From contig NC_019876.2 in the NCBI RefSeq assembly GCF_002234675.1, positions 25,206,250-25,270,249 of the forward strand: 64,000 nucleotides of DNA, read 5' to 3'. Shown one piece after another: positions 9,056-19,991 of the stretch. The DNA comes from Oryzias latipes (lineage: Eukaryota > Chordata > Actinopteri > Beloniformes > Adrianichthyidae). The notes below the pieces were generated by a model. It was not told the DNA's origin. It saw nothing but the letters and a program-made list of their open reading frames with translations, and did no database searches. The number at the start of each line of letters is the position of its first letter. Within the stretch, counting starts at the first letter, position 1. Position numbers and translations under genes: made by a program.

Positions 9056-11441
9056 TGTATGAGCTTGCATACGCTGTTGTACTCGGAAGAATCCGTGAAT
9101 AAAACACACAAAATGTTCAGTGGTCTGCTGTTCATTTAAAGTGTGCAACACATTTCTGAGTATTTCTTTATTAATTCAGGAGCAGATGAAAAAGTGCTGT
9201 TTGAAAAACCAAGTAGATCTGATGGGTGGGGGGCTGTAAGATAGCAGGAGAGTGTAAACATAGGGATGATTGGAAATTGGAGCAGGCTTCTAAATTACTC
9301 CATGCCATATGCTCCGCCCAAAATATAGAGGTGAATTTCTGATGAACTCTGCAAAAAACCCAGTTTTATTTTGTTTTTGTCTAAAATCGGCATAATCATT
9401 ATTAAAAGACCACTGGCAACACTTTTACTATGAATCAAAAAATGACTGGAACAAAAAACCCGTGCCATTTTCCAGGACATAGTTTCTGCAGAGCGACAGT
9501 TTATCACAAACTCACCTCTTCACAGTTTATCTGCTCCATTCTATCTTTATCTCCATTCTCCTGTCCACTTTTATCATCATCCTTCTTTAGGTCTCCTTGG
9601 TCCCCTTTTCTAGTTCTCCTCATTATTTCCTCAATTCTCCATTTGGACTGTTGGCGCAGAAGTGAGCCATGACCCCTTTGTTTACACTCTCTTCCACTAA
9701 CTTACAGCCCCTCACATTACCGGTGCAACAAAAATGGTGAGCAATATTGACTTTTTGATCCAGATTCCAGCTCAGACGAGGTAAACAAAGACGTTTATGG
9801 ATCTATTTGTCTGTAAGTGGATGTTCTCAAAAGTCCAGTTTTTTTTTCCACAGAATCTACAGCTGCTTGTCCTTCTCTTGTCTATGAGGTGAAATATTTA
9901 AAATCTTTTTTGTGTTAATAGTTCTGAGCTCTCAGGTTCTGGTTCTCTGGTTGGGTGGTGGACACAGTGCTGTCAGCAGATTAGTGTATTTTACTGATAA
10001 AGCCTGAGTTTATAGGTTGGGGATAATTAAGTCACATTGTTGTGGGACATGATGACAAACATTGAAATGAGAGACTTTCTAATGAGCTTAGGCAAAGAGG
10101 AAGGGGACAGTTGGAGGTTGGTGTGGTAAACATCAGGCTCCTCCATGACGGTGGCCTTTACCTCCTGAGAGTATCCTGGGGGACACGCCTCAGTAAATAC
10201 AGAGCAGGACTCTGTGCCAAGTCTCACTAAACGACAAGTAGTCTGTTTTTTGTAAATTAAATGGTATTAAAAAGGCTTTGTTTGACGAAGACTGGGACAT
10301 TTTCTAAAACAGAAACAGGACTTGCACTTTAGGCGAAGGTGGAGCTGGCCAAAGTCCGTGTGTTTCCCAGTCGACCGGACTGCCTTCACCCGTTAGTGTT
10401 GGTCCTTTGTTAGCGGCCTTTGGATGATACAGCCAGTAATGTGTTGGCTATAGGCCAAAGTTGGTTTATTTTTTCCAACTGAACAAAGGATAACATGCAG
10501 CATCAACGCCACAGGCGTGCAAGCACCAATGGAAAAAAAGACTATTGGAGCAGAATTTAAATCAAGTAAAATAAGGGGGAACAAACAGATAATTAAAAAA
10601 AAGAACTTTCATTATGAGATAATTTCTGCATCATTTTAGGTTTTAAATCTTGTTTATGAACGAAAATGTGATTAAAAGTCATTCTTAAAGAAGGAATTGG
10701 AACATTTAACACCCCTCCATTAGCAGTTGTGAAAGTTCTATTTTGTTATTCTTGGTATTTTCAAGGGTTGTAGACAGGGCCTCAATAAGAGGTGTCAAAC
10801 TGGTTTTGGTTCGGAGGCCACATTCAACCCGTCTGATCTCAAGTGGGCCGGACCAGTAACGTAAAAGCAAAAAAAAACAGCTTTGTTTTTCTTTTTTTTA
10901 CTGAGTTAGAAAAAAGGCCTCAACCAACATGGTATCCTTTTCACTTATTATTACACATTCATTCATTCCCAGAGGCCAATGGATCTCAAAGAAAATGCAT
11001 TTCACTTTTAAAAAAAGTCTGTTTGTTCAATTTGATGCAGACTGAATATTTTACATCTGACACTGAAGCAATCCTGATAGTAAACTCAAGAGGGGGCTAC
11101 AGAAAAAAATGAAACCCACTGCCTAAAATGTAAATGTGCAAATCAATGAAAAATTCAACTAAATTGAACTTGAAACATTTGTGAACATAACAAGAATTTG
11201 GAGTTAACCTCCCTTTCTCTCCTGAAACTTCACCCGGCTGTCAATATCGGGATTCAAATCCTTTTTAGGTTGTTTGATTGTGTGTGTTTTCCAAAGGTGT
11301 GTTTTGTATGCTTCCTTAACATAAAAATAGATTTTAGGTAAAAATTTTAAGTAATACACCCCCCCCCCCCCCCCCATATCAAAGCTGATTGCATCACTAC
11401 GCATCACACCACCAATGACATAACTCATACATCACATTAGA
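9056..11441. other. Upstream region of the coiled-coil gene, repeat-rich, no gene seen
   Basis: No convincing exon on either strand. Stretches resemble dispersed fish repeats: about 9290-9790 (ending with TTTACACTCTCTTCCACTAA and CAGCCCCTCACATTACCGG) and 10787-10860 (GTGTCAAACTGGTTTTGG ... GATCTCAAGTGGGCCGGACC, resembling a hAT-type end). A poly-C tract lies near 11358-11375. The same sequence recurs at 25625-28005. Confidence 0.4.
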
Positions 11442-11545
11442 ACATATGATGTCATATCACTTCAAATGAAAACATTTGATGTCAAATGATGTCATATGAT
11501 GTAACATCATCTGTCATGATGTATTGTTAAAAGTTCCTTTATAGA
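11442..11545 (+). promoter_or_regulatory. Candidate promoter: repeated TGATGTCA-like motifs and a TATA-like box
   Basis: Between 11442 and 11524 variants of ATATGATGTCATAT and TTGATGTCAAATGATGTCAT recur, one mismatch from the CRE/AP-1-family palindrome TGACGTCA. TTTATAG at 11538-11544 lies about 134 bp before the start codon at 11678. Position and clustering suggest a core promoter; this is inference, as the transcription start is not known. The same arrangement precedes the second gene copy. Confidence 0.35.
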
Positions 11546-11677
11546 ACCAAAATCTTCAGATTTTCATCCACACAAGGTTCGTCTATTGCAAAGAACCAAG
11601 TATTAAGTTGAAGAAGTGCCATCAGTTACAAAGAACTTTTCTTGTCAAACTGATTAGAAACCTCAATAAATCGTACC

Positions 11678-14035
11678 ATGGAACCATCAAGACGCCGTCC
11701 TGTCCGAAAAAGCACCAAGAATTTGCAACTCAGCTATTTTGATTCTGTTGTGGAGAACGAGTCCACTTTTTATTTTAGGTTTGATTCTACCCGTCCTAAA
11801 AATCTAAACACTTTCATGGACTGGGATGACACTGACGAAGACAATGATTACCCTCCCCCTTCAGATGATGATAATGAGGAGGAGGAATTTCCTGAGACTC
11901 CAGGAACTCCTCACTATGATTATTCTCCCCTTTCTGAAAATGAGGATGAAGAATTTACTGAGATGCCAGAAACCCCTGAACCAAAAAAACAGCAGGATTG
12001 GGGAAACCTCAAGCCTAAAACCTGCCCAGAAAACCAAACCTTAGGGTTAAAACCCTTAAGTTTTGCTCCACCCGTCTCCTTTCGTCCAGCTGCATTCTTT
12101 CCTGTGAAGCCGGTGTCTGTCCCTAAATCAGCTCAGCCTGAAGAAATCAAACCCTTGGGAAAGGGAAAACAAAGTGCAACTGCTTTGGATGAGCCAACTT
12201 CAACCTCTGAGTCGACCTCAGTGGAGAACGCAGAAGCACTTCAAGTAGAGAACACTGCTCTGAAAAGTGAAGTAGAGCGTCTGAAGGAGCTTCTCCAGCA
12301 GAAAGATCAGAAGCTGGCGGATGCTGCTCTCAAAGCTGATCACTTTGAAGAACAGATGAGCCACAAGACAGAACTTTTAGCAAAAGAGCGTCTTCTAAAT
12401 GACCATCAGCTGGCATTAACAGAAGCCAAAAACCATCTGGCTAAAGAAAGAGAAGAAAACACCTCCCTCAAGCAACAAATGGCTGAACTAAGAAAAGCTC
12501 ATGAGCAGGATAAGGCCGCAAATGAAAAGAACTTTCTGGAGGCGCTCTCCAGTAAAGAGAAGAGCATGGAACAGTTAAGAGAAACCATCACAGGAAAAGA
12601 GACCATCATGAGCAAATTTGAAAAGGTCTCCAGGACAAGGATCGTAAAACTACTAGGTCAGATCGACGACCTAAAATTGGAGCAACGGAAGAAAGATTAT
12701 ATGCTGCGGGAAGCCGCTCGGAAAGCCGATGAGTTGGAAGAAGAGATGAGCCAAGAAAGACAGCAATGGCAGGAAGAAAAGTCCTCTGTCTTCCAAGAAA
12801 TGGCTCAGCTAAAGTCAGTTCAGGAGGACAAGGAGACCCAGGTGACTGAGTCTAAAAGAGTCTCCAAGAAAAAGATGGTCCAACTACTCCGTCAGATGCA
12901 CGACCTAAAAGTGCAGCATGAGCAGGAACATTTGGACCTCACCAGCAAATGGGAAATGGAGAAAGAGTGTCTTCTAAATTACCATCAGCTGACATTAACA
13001 GAAGCACTAACTCAGCTGGCTAAAGAAAGAGAAGAAAACACCTCCATCAAGCAAGAAATGGCTGAACTAAGAAAAGCTCATGAGGAGGATAAGGCCGCAA
13101 CTGAAAAGAACTTTTTGGAATTGCGCTCCAATAATGAGAAGAGCATGGAACAGTTAAAAGAAACCATCAGAGAAAAAGATGTGATCTTAAGCAATTCTGT
13201 AAGGGTCTCCAAGAAAAAGATCGTCCAGCTCCAAAATCAGATTGAGGGTCTAGAAAGGAAGCAACAGCAGGAACGTTTGGAGCTTACCAGAAATTTGGAA
13301 AAGGAGAAAGGGGATCTTCAATATCACTATGCTATGATGTTGGAGACAGAACAAGATCAGATGGATGAAGACAGAGAAGCATGGAAGAGGGAAAAGGACT
13401 CCATGCTGGAAAAAATAGCTGAATTAGAAAGAAAATGTGAGGAGCATAAGGCAGCCTGTTACCAAAGTGAAAAGAACATTTCAGAATTGCTCTCCAATAA
13501 CAAGAAGGCCATGGGAAAATTAAGAGAAACCATCAAAGAAAAAGATGCGGTCATAAGCAATTCTAAGGTCATCTTGAGGGAAAAGCTGGAGCAAAAAGAC
13601 CAACAGCTTGAGACGGTAAAAAAGGCCTCTGACAAGAAGAATTTGGACCTCAGCATGAAATTACACCAAGTGGAAGAAGAGCTTAAACAAGAGAGGGTCA
13701 AAACAAATCAAGCCAAACACAGCTTTGACCTGGAGGTAGAGGAGTCCACCAAATTAAGAGCTGCTTTGGTCCAGAAAGAACTGGAAGGCCAGCAGCAGCT
13801 GGAAGAAGAAAGACAACAGCTGGAAGAAGAAAAGTCCACCCTTTCACAACAAATCGCTCACCTAAAGAAAGTTGTCAAGAAGAAAAAGACCATCATCAGA
13901 AAAACTCAAGAGGATTTCCAGCTCCAAGTTCATCAACTACAGCAGCAGGTGGATGAGCTGAAAGAGAAGACGACAAAGAAAAATGTTGGTCGGAGGTTCC
14001 TGAACCTGTTTAGAAGATCTAGAAAAAAAGACTAA
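11678..14035 (+). CDS. Intronless 785-residue coiled-coil protein, unknown function (copy 1)
   Basis: One uninterrupted frame of 785 codons. The start sits in a strong Kozak context (TACCATGG) and no upstream in-frame extension is evident. Residues 1-50 are basic then aromatic. About 50-100 are highly acidic with Pro/Thr motifs (FPETPGTPHYDY, TEMPETPEP), 100-180 are proline-rich and disordered, and about 185-765 form a long heptad-type coiled coil. The coil has an internal repeat of about 193 residues (241-335 against 434-528, with a weaker third copy at about 571-640) sharing LAKEREENTS, MAELRKAHE and KSMEQL. The C-terminus is strongly basic (GRRFLNLFRRSRKKD), suiting a nuclear signal or membrane/nucleic-acid contact. 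I do not recognise the family. Lack of introns suggests an old retrocopy or a rapidly evolving lineage-specific gene. Myosin-tail or golgin-like hits would be expected from composition alone. An identical copy lies at 28242-30599. Confidence 0.8.
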   Translation: MEPSRRRPVRKSTKNLQLSYFDSVVENESTFYFRFDSTRPKNLNTFMDWDDTDEDNDYPPPSDDDNEEEEFPETPGTPHYDYSPLSENEDEEFTEMPETPEPKKQQDWGNLKPKTCPENQTLGLKPLSFAPPVSFRPAAFFPVKPVSVPKSAQPEEIKPLGKGKQSATALDEPTSTSESTSVENAEALQVENTALKSEVERLKELLQQKDQKLADAALKADHFEEQMSHKTELLAKERLLNDHQLALTEAKNHLAKEREENTSLKQQMAELRKAHEQDKAANEKNFLEALSSKEKSMEQLRETITGKETIMSKFEKVSRTRIVKLLGQIDDLKLEQRKKDYMLREAARKADELEEEMSQERQQWQEEKSSVFQEMAQLKSVQEDKETQVTESKRVSKKKMVQLLRQMHDLKVQHEQEHLDLTSKWEMEKECLLNYHQLTLTEALTQLAKEREENTSIKQEMAELRKAHEEDKAATEKNFLELRSNNEKSMEQLKETIREKDVILSNSVRVSKKKIVQLQNQIEGLERKQQQERLELTRNLEKEKGDLQYHYAMMLETEQDQMDEDREAWKREKDSMLEKIAELERKCEEHKAACYQSEKNISELLSNNKKAMGKLRETIKEKDAVISNSKVILREKLEQKDQQLETVKKASDKKNLDLSMKLHQVEEELKQERVKTNQAKHSFDLEVEESTKLRAALVQKELEGQQQLEEERQQLEEEKSTLSQQIAHLKKVVKKKKTIIRKTQEDFQLQVHQLQQQVDELKEKTTKKNVGRRFLNLFRRSRKKD

Positions 14036-14105
14036 GTGGACCCCCCACCACAGCTCTGGAGAGAGAGCCTTCTACCCCTCACCCCCACCACACCACCACA
14101 ACCCT

Positions 14106-14340
14106 GAAACGACCGCGGTGCAGCGGTAGGGCGGTCGACCCCTGATCGAATTGTTGCAGGTTCAATTCCTGTCTTGCACGCCCTTGTGTCCTTGGGCAGG
14201 ACACTGAACCCCACCATCCCTCTGGTGGAAGGTTGGCGCCAGTGTGTAAATGTGTGTGTGAATGTGTGTGTGACCGTAAAGCGCTTTAGGCCTTCAAAGA
14301 AGGTGGAAAAGCACTTTATAAGTAAACGCCATTTACCTCA
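14106..14340 (+). mobile_element. tRNA-derived SINE with L2-type tail, just downstream of coiled-coil gene
   Basis: Contains a box B-like GGTTCAATTCC (about 14159-14169), the body motif GTGTCCTTGGGCAGGACACT, a (TG)-rich middle, and the tail AAAGCGCTTTAGGCCTTCAA ... GCACTTTATAAGTAAACGCC, which resembles L2-clade LINE 3' ends. It begins about 70 bp after the stop codon and so may lie in the gene's 3' UTR. The A2 counterpart is at 30670-30904. Confidence 0.7.
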
Positions 14341-14862
14341 CACAGACCAAGCCCCCCCCCCCAACACCCACACACATTTAGGCTTTAACCCTTTAACACC
14401 TTAGATGGAGTTATGACCGTCCAAGAACGGCCAAACAATAGGAAAAGCTCCAGTGTTAAAGAGTTAAACATTGAATTGTTATCGTGTGGGTAAAAACTAG
14501 AGAGGCTTTTTCCTCTTTTTCTATTCTAAATGTGTATCTTGTAAATGTGTATCTTCTAGTTTATTTTTTAATTTATTGTTTTAAAGGTAACTTTCCACGA
14601 CTCCCCTTTTACGTCTTAACTAGGTTTTTCTTTGACTACTTCAGTTTTGTTTTACTTTTTGTCTGAATTTTTATTTTGTTTGGTTATGAAAAAAAAGTTT
14701 ATTTTAATGACTGTACAGTTTTAGTTTAGTTCCCTAATAATTAGAATAAAAAAATAAATAAAAAGAAATGACAAAAAATAGCAAAAGTATTATGTATTTT
14801 AAAAGTTACAAAAATCCCCCCTCCTTGAATTGCCACCTTATTGCGGTGGAGGGGTTTGCGTG
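14341..14862. other. Probable 3' flank of coiled-coil gene
   Basis: AT-rich, with several AATAAA/AATAAAAAAATAAATAAA sequences around 14743-14765 that could serve as polyadenylation signals. Visible identity to copy A2 ends near 14778. Confidence 0.35.
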
Positions 14863-15243
14863 CCCAAAAATATAAAATATGTAAATCAAGATTGGTCAGG
14901 GTTCAGATGCTAGTGGGAGTGTGTGTAGTGATTGAGTTCAACTTTTATGGATTTATTTTAATTAAAAAAAACGGGCTGCATGGTTAAATTGGCGTGTTCT
15001 TTCCATGCATGCGTGGGGTTTTCTCTGGGTGCTCTAGTTTCCCCCCACAACCAAAAATATAAAATATGTAAATCATGATTGGTCAGGGTTTAGAAGCTAG
15101 TGGGAGTGTGTGCAGTGATTGATTTCAATTTTTGTTTTTTTGTTTTTGTTTTTTAATTGAAAAAACGGGCTGCATGGTTAAATTGGCGTGTTCGTTCCAT
15201 GCATGCGTGGGGTTTTCTCTCGGTGCTCTAGTTTCCCCCCACA
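14863..15243 (+). repeat. Two tandem ~190-bp repeat units
   Basis: Each unit runs from CCAAAAATATAAAATATGTA through a TAGTGGGAGTGTGTG block to the end CCATGCATGCGTGGGGTTTT ... GTTTCCCCCCAC. Units start at 14863 and 15051. The CATGCGTGGGGTTTTCTCTG block is a widespread fish repeat motif. The same pair is present at about 31428-31805. Confidence 0.75.
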
Positions 15244-16069
15244 CACACAAAAAAGTGAAAATCACGATTCCTAAATGTAATGACACAAGACACTGGTAAT
15301 ATCCAGGAAAACATTGAAAAAGATTTTAAGAACATTTATTTTTTGTGGTTAAATTGAAGCTTTTAACAAAAATGTTCATGTTTACTTCCAGTCATTAATT
15401 AAAACTGTATTATATTTTATTTCCATGTATTTATGAAAATGTATATAATGTACAAAAACTAGTTATGTGTTAGCATGTAATAAAAAATTAAAATTAAAAA
15501 AAGGAAAAAAAAAACATATATATAATCCAGCCTCAGAGAGTCACTAAGCTGTGTACTTTCTGTGATGGTCCCAAGCCCATAGAAATGGAGAGGGTATATA
15601 TGCTGGTTGGACTCCAGGTTTTTCTTTGCTTCCATGTTCAGTCAAAAAAGCAAAAGGCACTGGTAGATGGAACTCTGGCTTCAGCTAGACGGGGTTCAAC
15701 TCCCTGCAGTGTCCTTGATAATTCTTTGACATGAAACATCAAAGTAAATAGTCTTCCAAAAAATATGATTCTAAAGTTTTAAAGATTATATGTTGATAAG
15801 AATTGATCAGGCATTGATGAATATAGCAATATTAAATGTATTTCATGTAAATGTATTCTTTTTTAACTCAGTTGCTTGCATTGGTTTGTATTATGATTGT
15901 ACCAACCTGACACTTTTTCCCCTTAAGTTTCAGATATGAGGAGGCAGCTGCTGTTCCTGGAAATGTCTTCATGTCAAACCAAAGATTGAGCTCCAGTTGA
16001 AAAATGCTTTAACCTCTTCTGTTCCAGAAAGGTTCAACACTATTGGGTTCAGAGAAAGTCTTGTGTTTT
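15244..16069. other. Duplicated spacer containing the empty LINE target site
   Basis: No gene. Bases 15849-15864 (AAATGTATTCTTTTTT) are the uninterrupted counterpart of the target duplicated on both sides of the LINE in copy A2 (32410-32425 and 39419-39434). Flanking sequence continues without a break into AACTCAGTTGCTTGCATTGG, matching AACCCAGTTGCTTGCATTGG after the LINE. Confidence 0.85.
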
Positions 16070-17060
16070 CTCTTCATAGTAAAACCATAGTAGCCTTCAA
16101 CACAAAGTGTTTCATATTTAAAAAAAACAATTGAAAATCCAAAATTCTAGCCAAAAAACAACATGAGATTTTCCAGTATTAATACTTTATAAATGAAATT
16201 GTGAGACATCAGAATAAATAGAAACATTCCAAAAATGAGACTTAATTTTTAAGTGGGGGGGTACAGGACACTGAGGTCCTGGTTGGCGTGTGGCACATCT
16301 TACCGTGTGGTAGCCAGGGCCTTTGACATGCCACGGTCCACTGTGAGGGACTTTGTCCACAGGACGGCAGACCGCATCCTCCAGCTGATGTACAGGGTCA
16401 TCCGGCTCCCCACTGTGAATGAACTACCATTAGTCGCCACTGGTTTAGAGCAGCTCTCTGGGTCTGCTGCTTTCCAAAAGGTCATGGGGAGCATTGATGG
16501 CTGCCACATAAGAATTAAGGCCCCAAAAGAAAATGCAGTTTATTTTAACAGGAATCTTTTTATTCCATTCAGATGCAGGCTGTATGTGATTCTAATGCCA
16601 CATTTTTAGATATTTTTGTTGGGTATCCAGGATCAGTCCATGATTCACGGGTTCTGCATAACAGACCAATTTATGCCAATCAAACATTCCCACCTGAAGG
16701 ATACATCCATTTCGGTGATGGTGGGTATCCCTGCATTGCTCATCCATCATGCTGCTCCATGCTAACAGAAGCAAATCACATTTTTTGCAGTTGGGAGGGA
16801 GCAGGAATAACAATGACAATGGGATGCTTGAAGTACCCACAGATATCCTTACCATACAGGCCATTGGCTGGAACAAGCGGAAGGTGGAAAAGCTTGACCA
16901 GACACTAGCTAAAAGATGCATCAAGGTAAAAACCAGATATGTTTTTTTAAGTGTTTTTACTTTTTTCATTCAAACATTACTCAACAATTTTGCAATGTTT
17001 TTGACTGTAAAAAGGATTTCTGAGGCATCAGCAGACCTTGATCAGCTGACAACATAACTA
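16070..17060 (+). pseudogene. PIF/Harbinger transposase remnant, plus strand (in A1)
   Basis: The plus strand reads the transposase helix-turn-helix (SYRVVARAFDMPRSTVRDFV), IDGCHIRIKAP, DIFVGYPGSVHDSRVL and GDGGYP motifs, in two frames shifted near 16560-16600. It then jumps to unrelated sequence, so the catalytic glutamate region is lost. About 180 bp of the N-terminal coding region present in the A2 copy (39815-40030) is deleted near 16250. About 16750-16925 encodes AIGWNKRKVEKLDQTLAKRC, which I cannot place. Frame breaks and the deletion make it non-functional. Confidence 0.75.
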
Positions 17061-17668
17061 TTGATACAAGAAGACACTGTCCAGCAATGGGTGTCTGATG
17101 TTAAAAAGTGGGCTGCAGGTGCTGTGGAACTTAATATACTGTATATATTGACACTTTTTTATGTCCAATAATTACTCTAGTAGTGAACTCTAGTAATATC
17201 AAGTGAACGCCTTTTTATAGCATCTTGCCTCAAGTCAAAATGTCCAAATACTTTTTGTTCCTAAAAGAATTGTGCTAACTTTTCTCCCCACAAAAACCAA
17301 CCTTGAAAATCCATTGAAGGACTTTATCTGAGCCCAGCAGAGGAAATATGAGCAGTATCACCAGACAGGTGAGGGATAAAATGCAAAGATCTTGAAGCAA
17401 ATATTATTTAATTTCATTTGCCACTTAGAAAGTTTTGTTTACAATGTCTTGGCATACATATTACTTCATATAAAACAAGTGGCCTTAAATCATTGCAATA
17501 AGAAAGATGTGCTGTACAGATATGTACCCTTGGATTTGTATCAGTATGAAATAAAAAATAAAGAGCTTTACATTTCATCAAAAATGTTATGTAAGGTTTT
17601 CTTTTTTGCCTCATTGGCTTATTGTTCTGCTTCAGGCATTTGGAATTTTTTCAGCTGTTATGAGACAG
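17061..17668. other. Duplicated spacer, no gene seen
   Basis: AT-rich; matches about 40800-41399 in copy A2 with scattered differences. No recognisable feature. Confidence 0.4.
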
Positions 17669-19412
17669 CTTTATGTTTCTGCTCATCACTCACTTATGGA
17701 GCTTTACTTGACCGTCATGTATACCAGCAGGTGGCAGTAGTAAACCAGAACATTGTTTCTGGAGACTAATATTTACACAGCTGTATTTTCAGCTGTTCAT
17801 GACAATATTTAATGTTTCTTTTAAATAACATTTTGAAAAAAGCTGACATTTCAAAGCTCAAAAACAGTGAATGTGTGGAAGCATTTGTGTAGCATAGTTA
17901 AAAATAAAAGTCAAAACCAGAAATACTTTTTCATTTTTAAAATAAGCTGCATTTTGTGGCTTTGTGACGGCTGTGCACTGTTGATGATTGTACACAGCTC
18001 ATCAGGACTACGTAGCAGCATTTCCGCCTTCCGCGGTCCTCCTTCAGATGTATAATCATGACCGTTAGAAAAGCACATTTAGAAGATATTCTCCTGCAGC
18101 TTGGCGCTGATTTTGCTGTTCGAGGACAGCTGGAGCCCCATCAACAACTACAGCACATTTCGCCATGCTAAACATTTGCCGTTTAGACCAACACGTATCG
18201 TCTAAATGTCCTTTTATTACTGTTATGGTTAATATTAAGGGCCTGCTCGCTCATAATTGTTTAATCTGTCTGGTCAGTGCTTTTTTCTTGGCTCCAAGGA
18301 CCCGATAGAAGGGTTAGCATGAGGCTAATACGTGCTAAAAGCATTAGCCATGGAGGAACTCCATAATGCAATAATTAGCATCTTGGATGTAAATATGTGG
18401 GAATAACATCAGCCTTTATTGTGTCTGGACACCACTGGAAAACCAAATTCATATAATGTTTTAGAGTTTCTCAGATCACTTCGGCGATCTGGAGCTTCGG
18501 ATGGCGGGGCGTCGCGCTCCGCTCCGCTACGCTACAGCTCTGCCAGTCCGAAGACAAAGCTAGTCCGGGGGGAAGTTTCGCCGAAAGAGGACCGCGGAAG
18601 GCAGAAGTCTCGCTGTACCATGCCAAGCCATGCTTCTTCTTAAGGAGGGTTGCAGGGGCCGCTCCTCTTAGAGTTTTCTTTTATCTTTGTCAGATTATGT
18701 TTGTTACTCTCTTTATTTCTCCATTCTGTAACTGTTTTTTTTAATGTTTTCATGTATTTCTGGGTTTTCATGTCAAATGGTCGAACATGCTTCATAAGTT
18801 TACATTTATTGGAGAATCTAAATTGTCCCGATGTGTTGATGTGAGTGTGTGGTTGTGCGGCCTTGCAGTTTGGCCAAACAGAATCAACTATTTACCCGGA
18901 CCATGGTATCATTTCTGATATGTACACTTCGTCAGCCATTAACCCTTACGTAACTTCATTCACATAACAACTACTTCACTATACATTTAAAGATACATTT
19001 CCCGACAATGGTACATTCCTTTTTTATGGCAATGGTACATTCCATTTTCATAAAGTCCCTTAAGGGCGGCCGAAAAAGCCTCAAGGGAGGGAAGGACAGA
19101 CCTTTGCTCCACCGAGGATCCAAAAGACCCAAAGTCCCACAGCAGCAACACAGGTCAAACCCCCGTATGGGTGCATGTGACTACGGCTTAATGTGTTAGA
19201 GAGAACAGCTCTGATAAAGTCAAAGTGTGCTGACCACACCAGCTGATGATTAACAGACCACTCCCAGAAACAGATTTTTGTGTTGAACTTTGGTTATCCT
19301 GTAAGTTAAAAGACACAAACTTCTGTGATATATTTGCTTTTGTCTTGGATCATATTTTTAAAATGGTAAATACTTTAAAATTGTTAGCATATATAATGCA
19401 GCGTTGAAACTG
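17669..19412 (+). repeat. Repeat unit R, copy 1 (right end of A1)
   Basis: Corresponds to 41400-43187 and 43527-45297. Contains a GC-rich patch (about 18480-18620), and a short tandem array of about 26-bp units with TACATTCCATTTTCATAA near 18995-19050 (about two units here, three in the other copies). Its interior around 18205-18370 is related to 20250-20420 inside the inverted-repeat transposon. No coding frame is convincing. Confidence 0.75.
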
Positions 19413-19991
19413 GCCTGGGTCGCATTTGAAAAGATCGGATCTGTGTCATTCAGACTGTCATGAAGAGATCGGAATTGGGGCAAAAAAATCGGAATTGGGT
19501 CGTTTCAGCCTGCAGTATGAACGTAGCCTAAGAGGCAGCTTTTATGTATTTTAGAAAAGGCAGACAGCAGAGAGGAGGAAAGAGCCATAAGAGAGGAGGA
19601 AACGGCCAGAAGAGAGGAAAAGAGACAAGACTCTTACTAGTTCTGGAAAAGATTGTTGAAAAAATGAAATGTTGTTTTTATTGTTCCAATATGTTTAATA
19701 AATTCATGAACAGAAATGACTTATTAACAAGTATTATTTAAACCTGAGCCATTTTTAACAATCTCAAAAACATCAAAGGTAACTATTTACATTTCATCCT
19801 ATATTTAACCCCTTTTTTTATACATCTTAACAATAATCGTGGTCTTCTAGAGCCATTTGTGGCACAGTTGGAGCTGACAGGAAAGCAGAGATTTGTCCTT
19901 GCAGACGGACGCCACTCTGCTCGTCCTGCTGGTTCCTGGCGTTGTCCTGCTGTGGCTCAACAACTGTGGGCTCCAACCAGTCCCCTTCACT

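Larger units (their letters stand above)
9056..19412 (+). repeat. Segmental duplication copy A1
   Basis: Matches 25625-43187 in the same orientation, beginning TGTATGAGCTTGCATACG and ending near GCAGCGTTGAAACTG. From 9056 to about 14778 the copies look identical except for a poly-C run near 11358 (17 versus 12 C). From there to about 15850 occasional differences appear, and beyond 15900 divergence reaches several percent with indels. This copy lacks the LINE found in A2 and lacks about 180 bp near 16250 that A2 has. Confidence 0.9.

Noticed and set aside
14106-14180. Possible tRNA gene downstream of the coiled-coil gene
   Set aside because: Same reasoning: tRNA-like head of a SINE with an L2-type tail.
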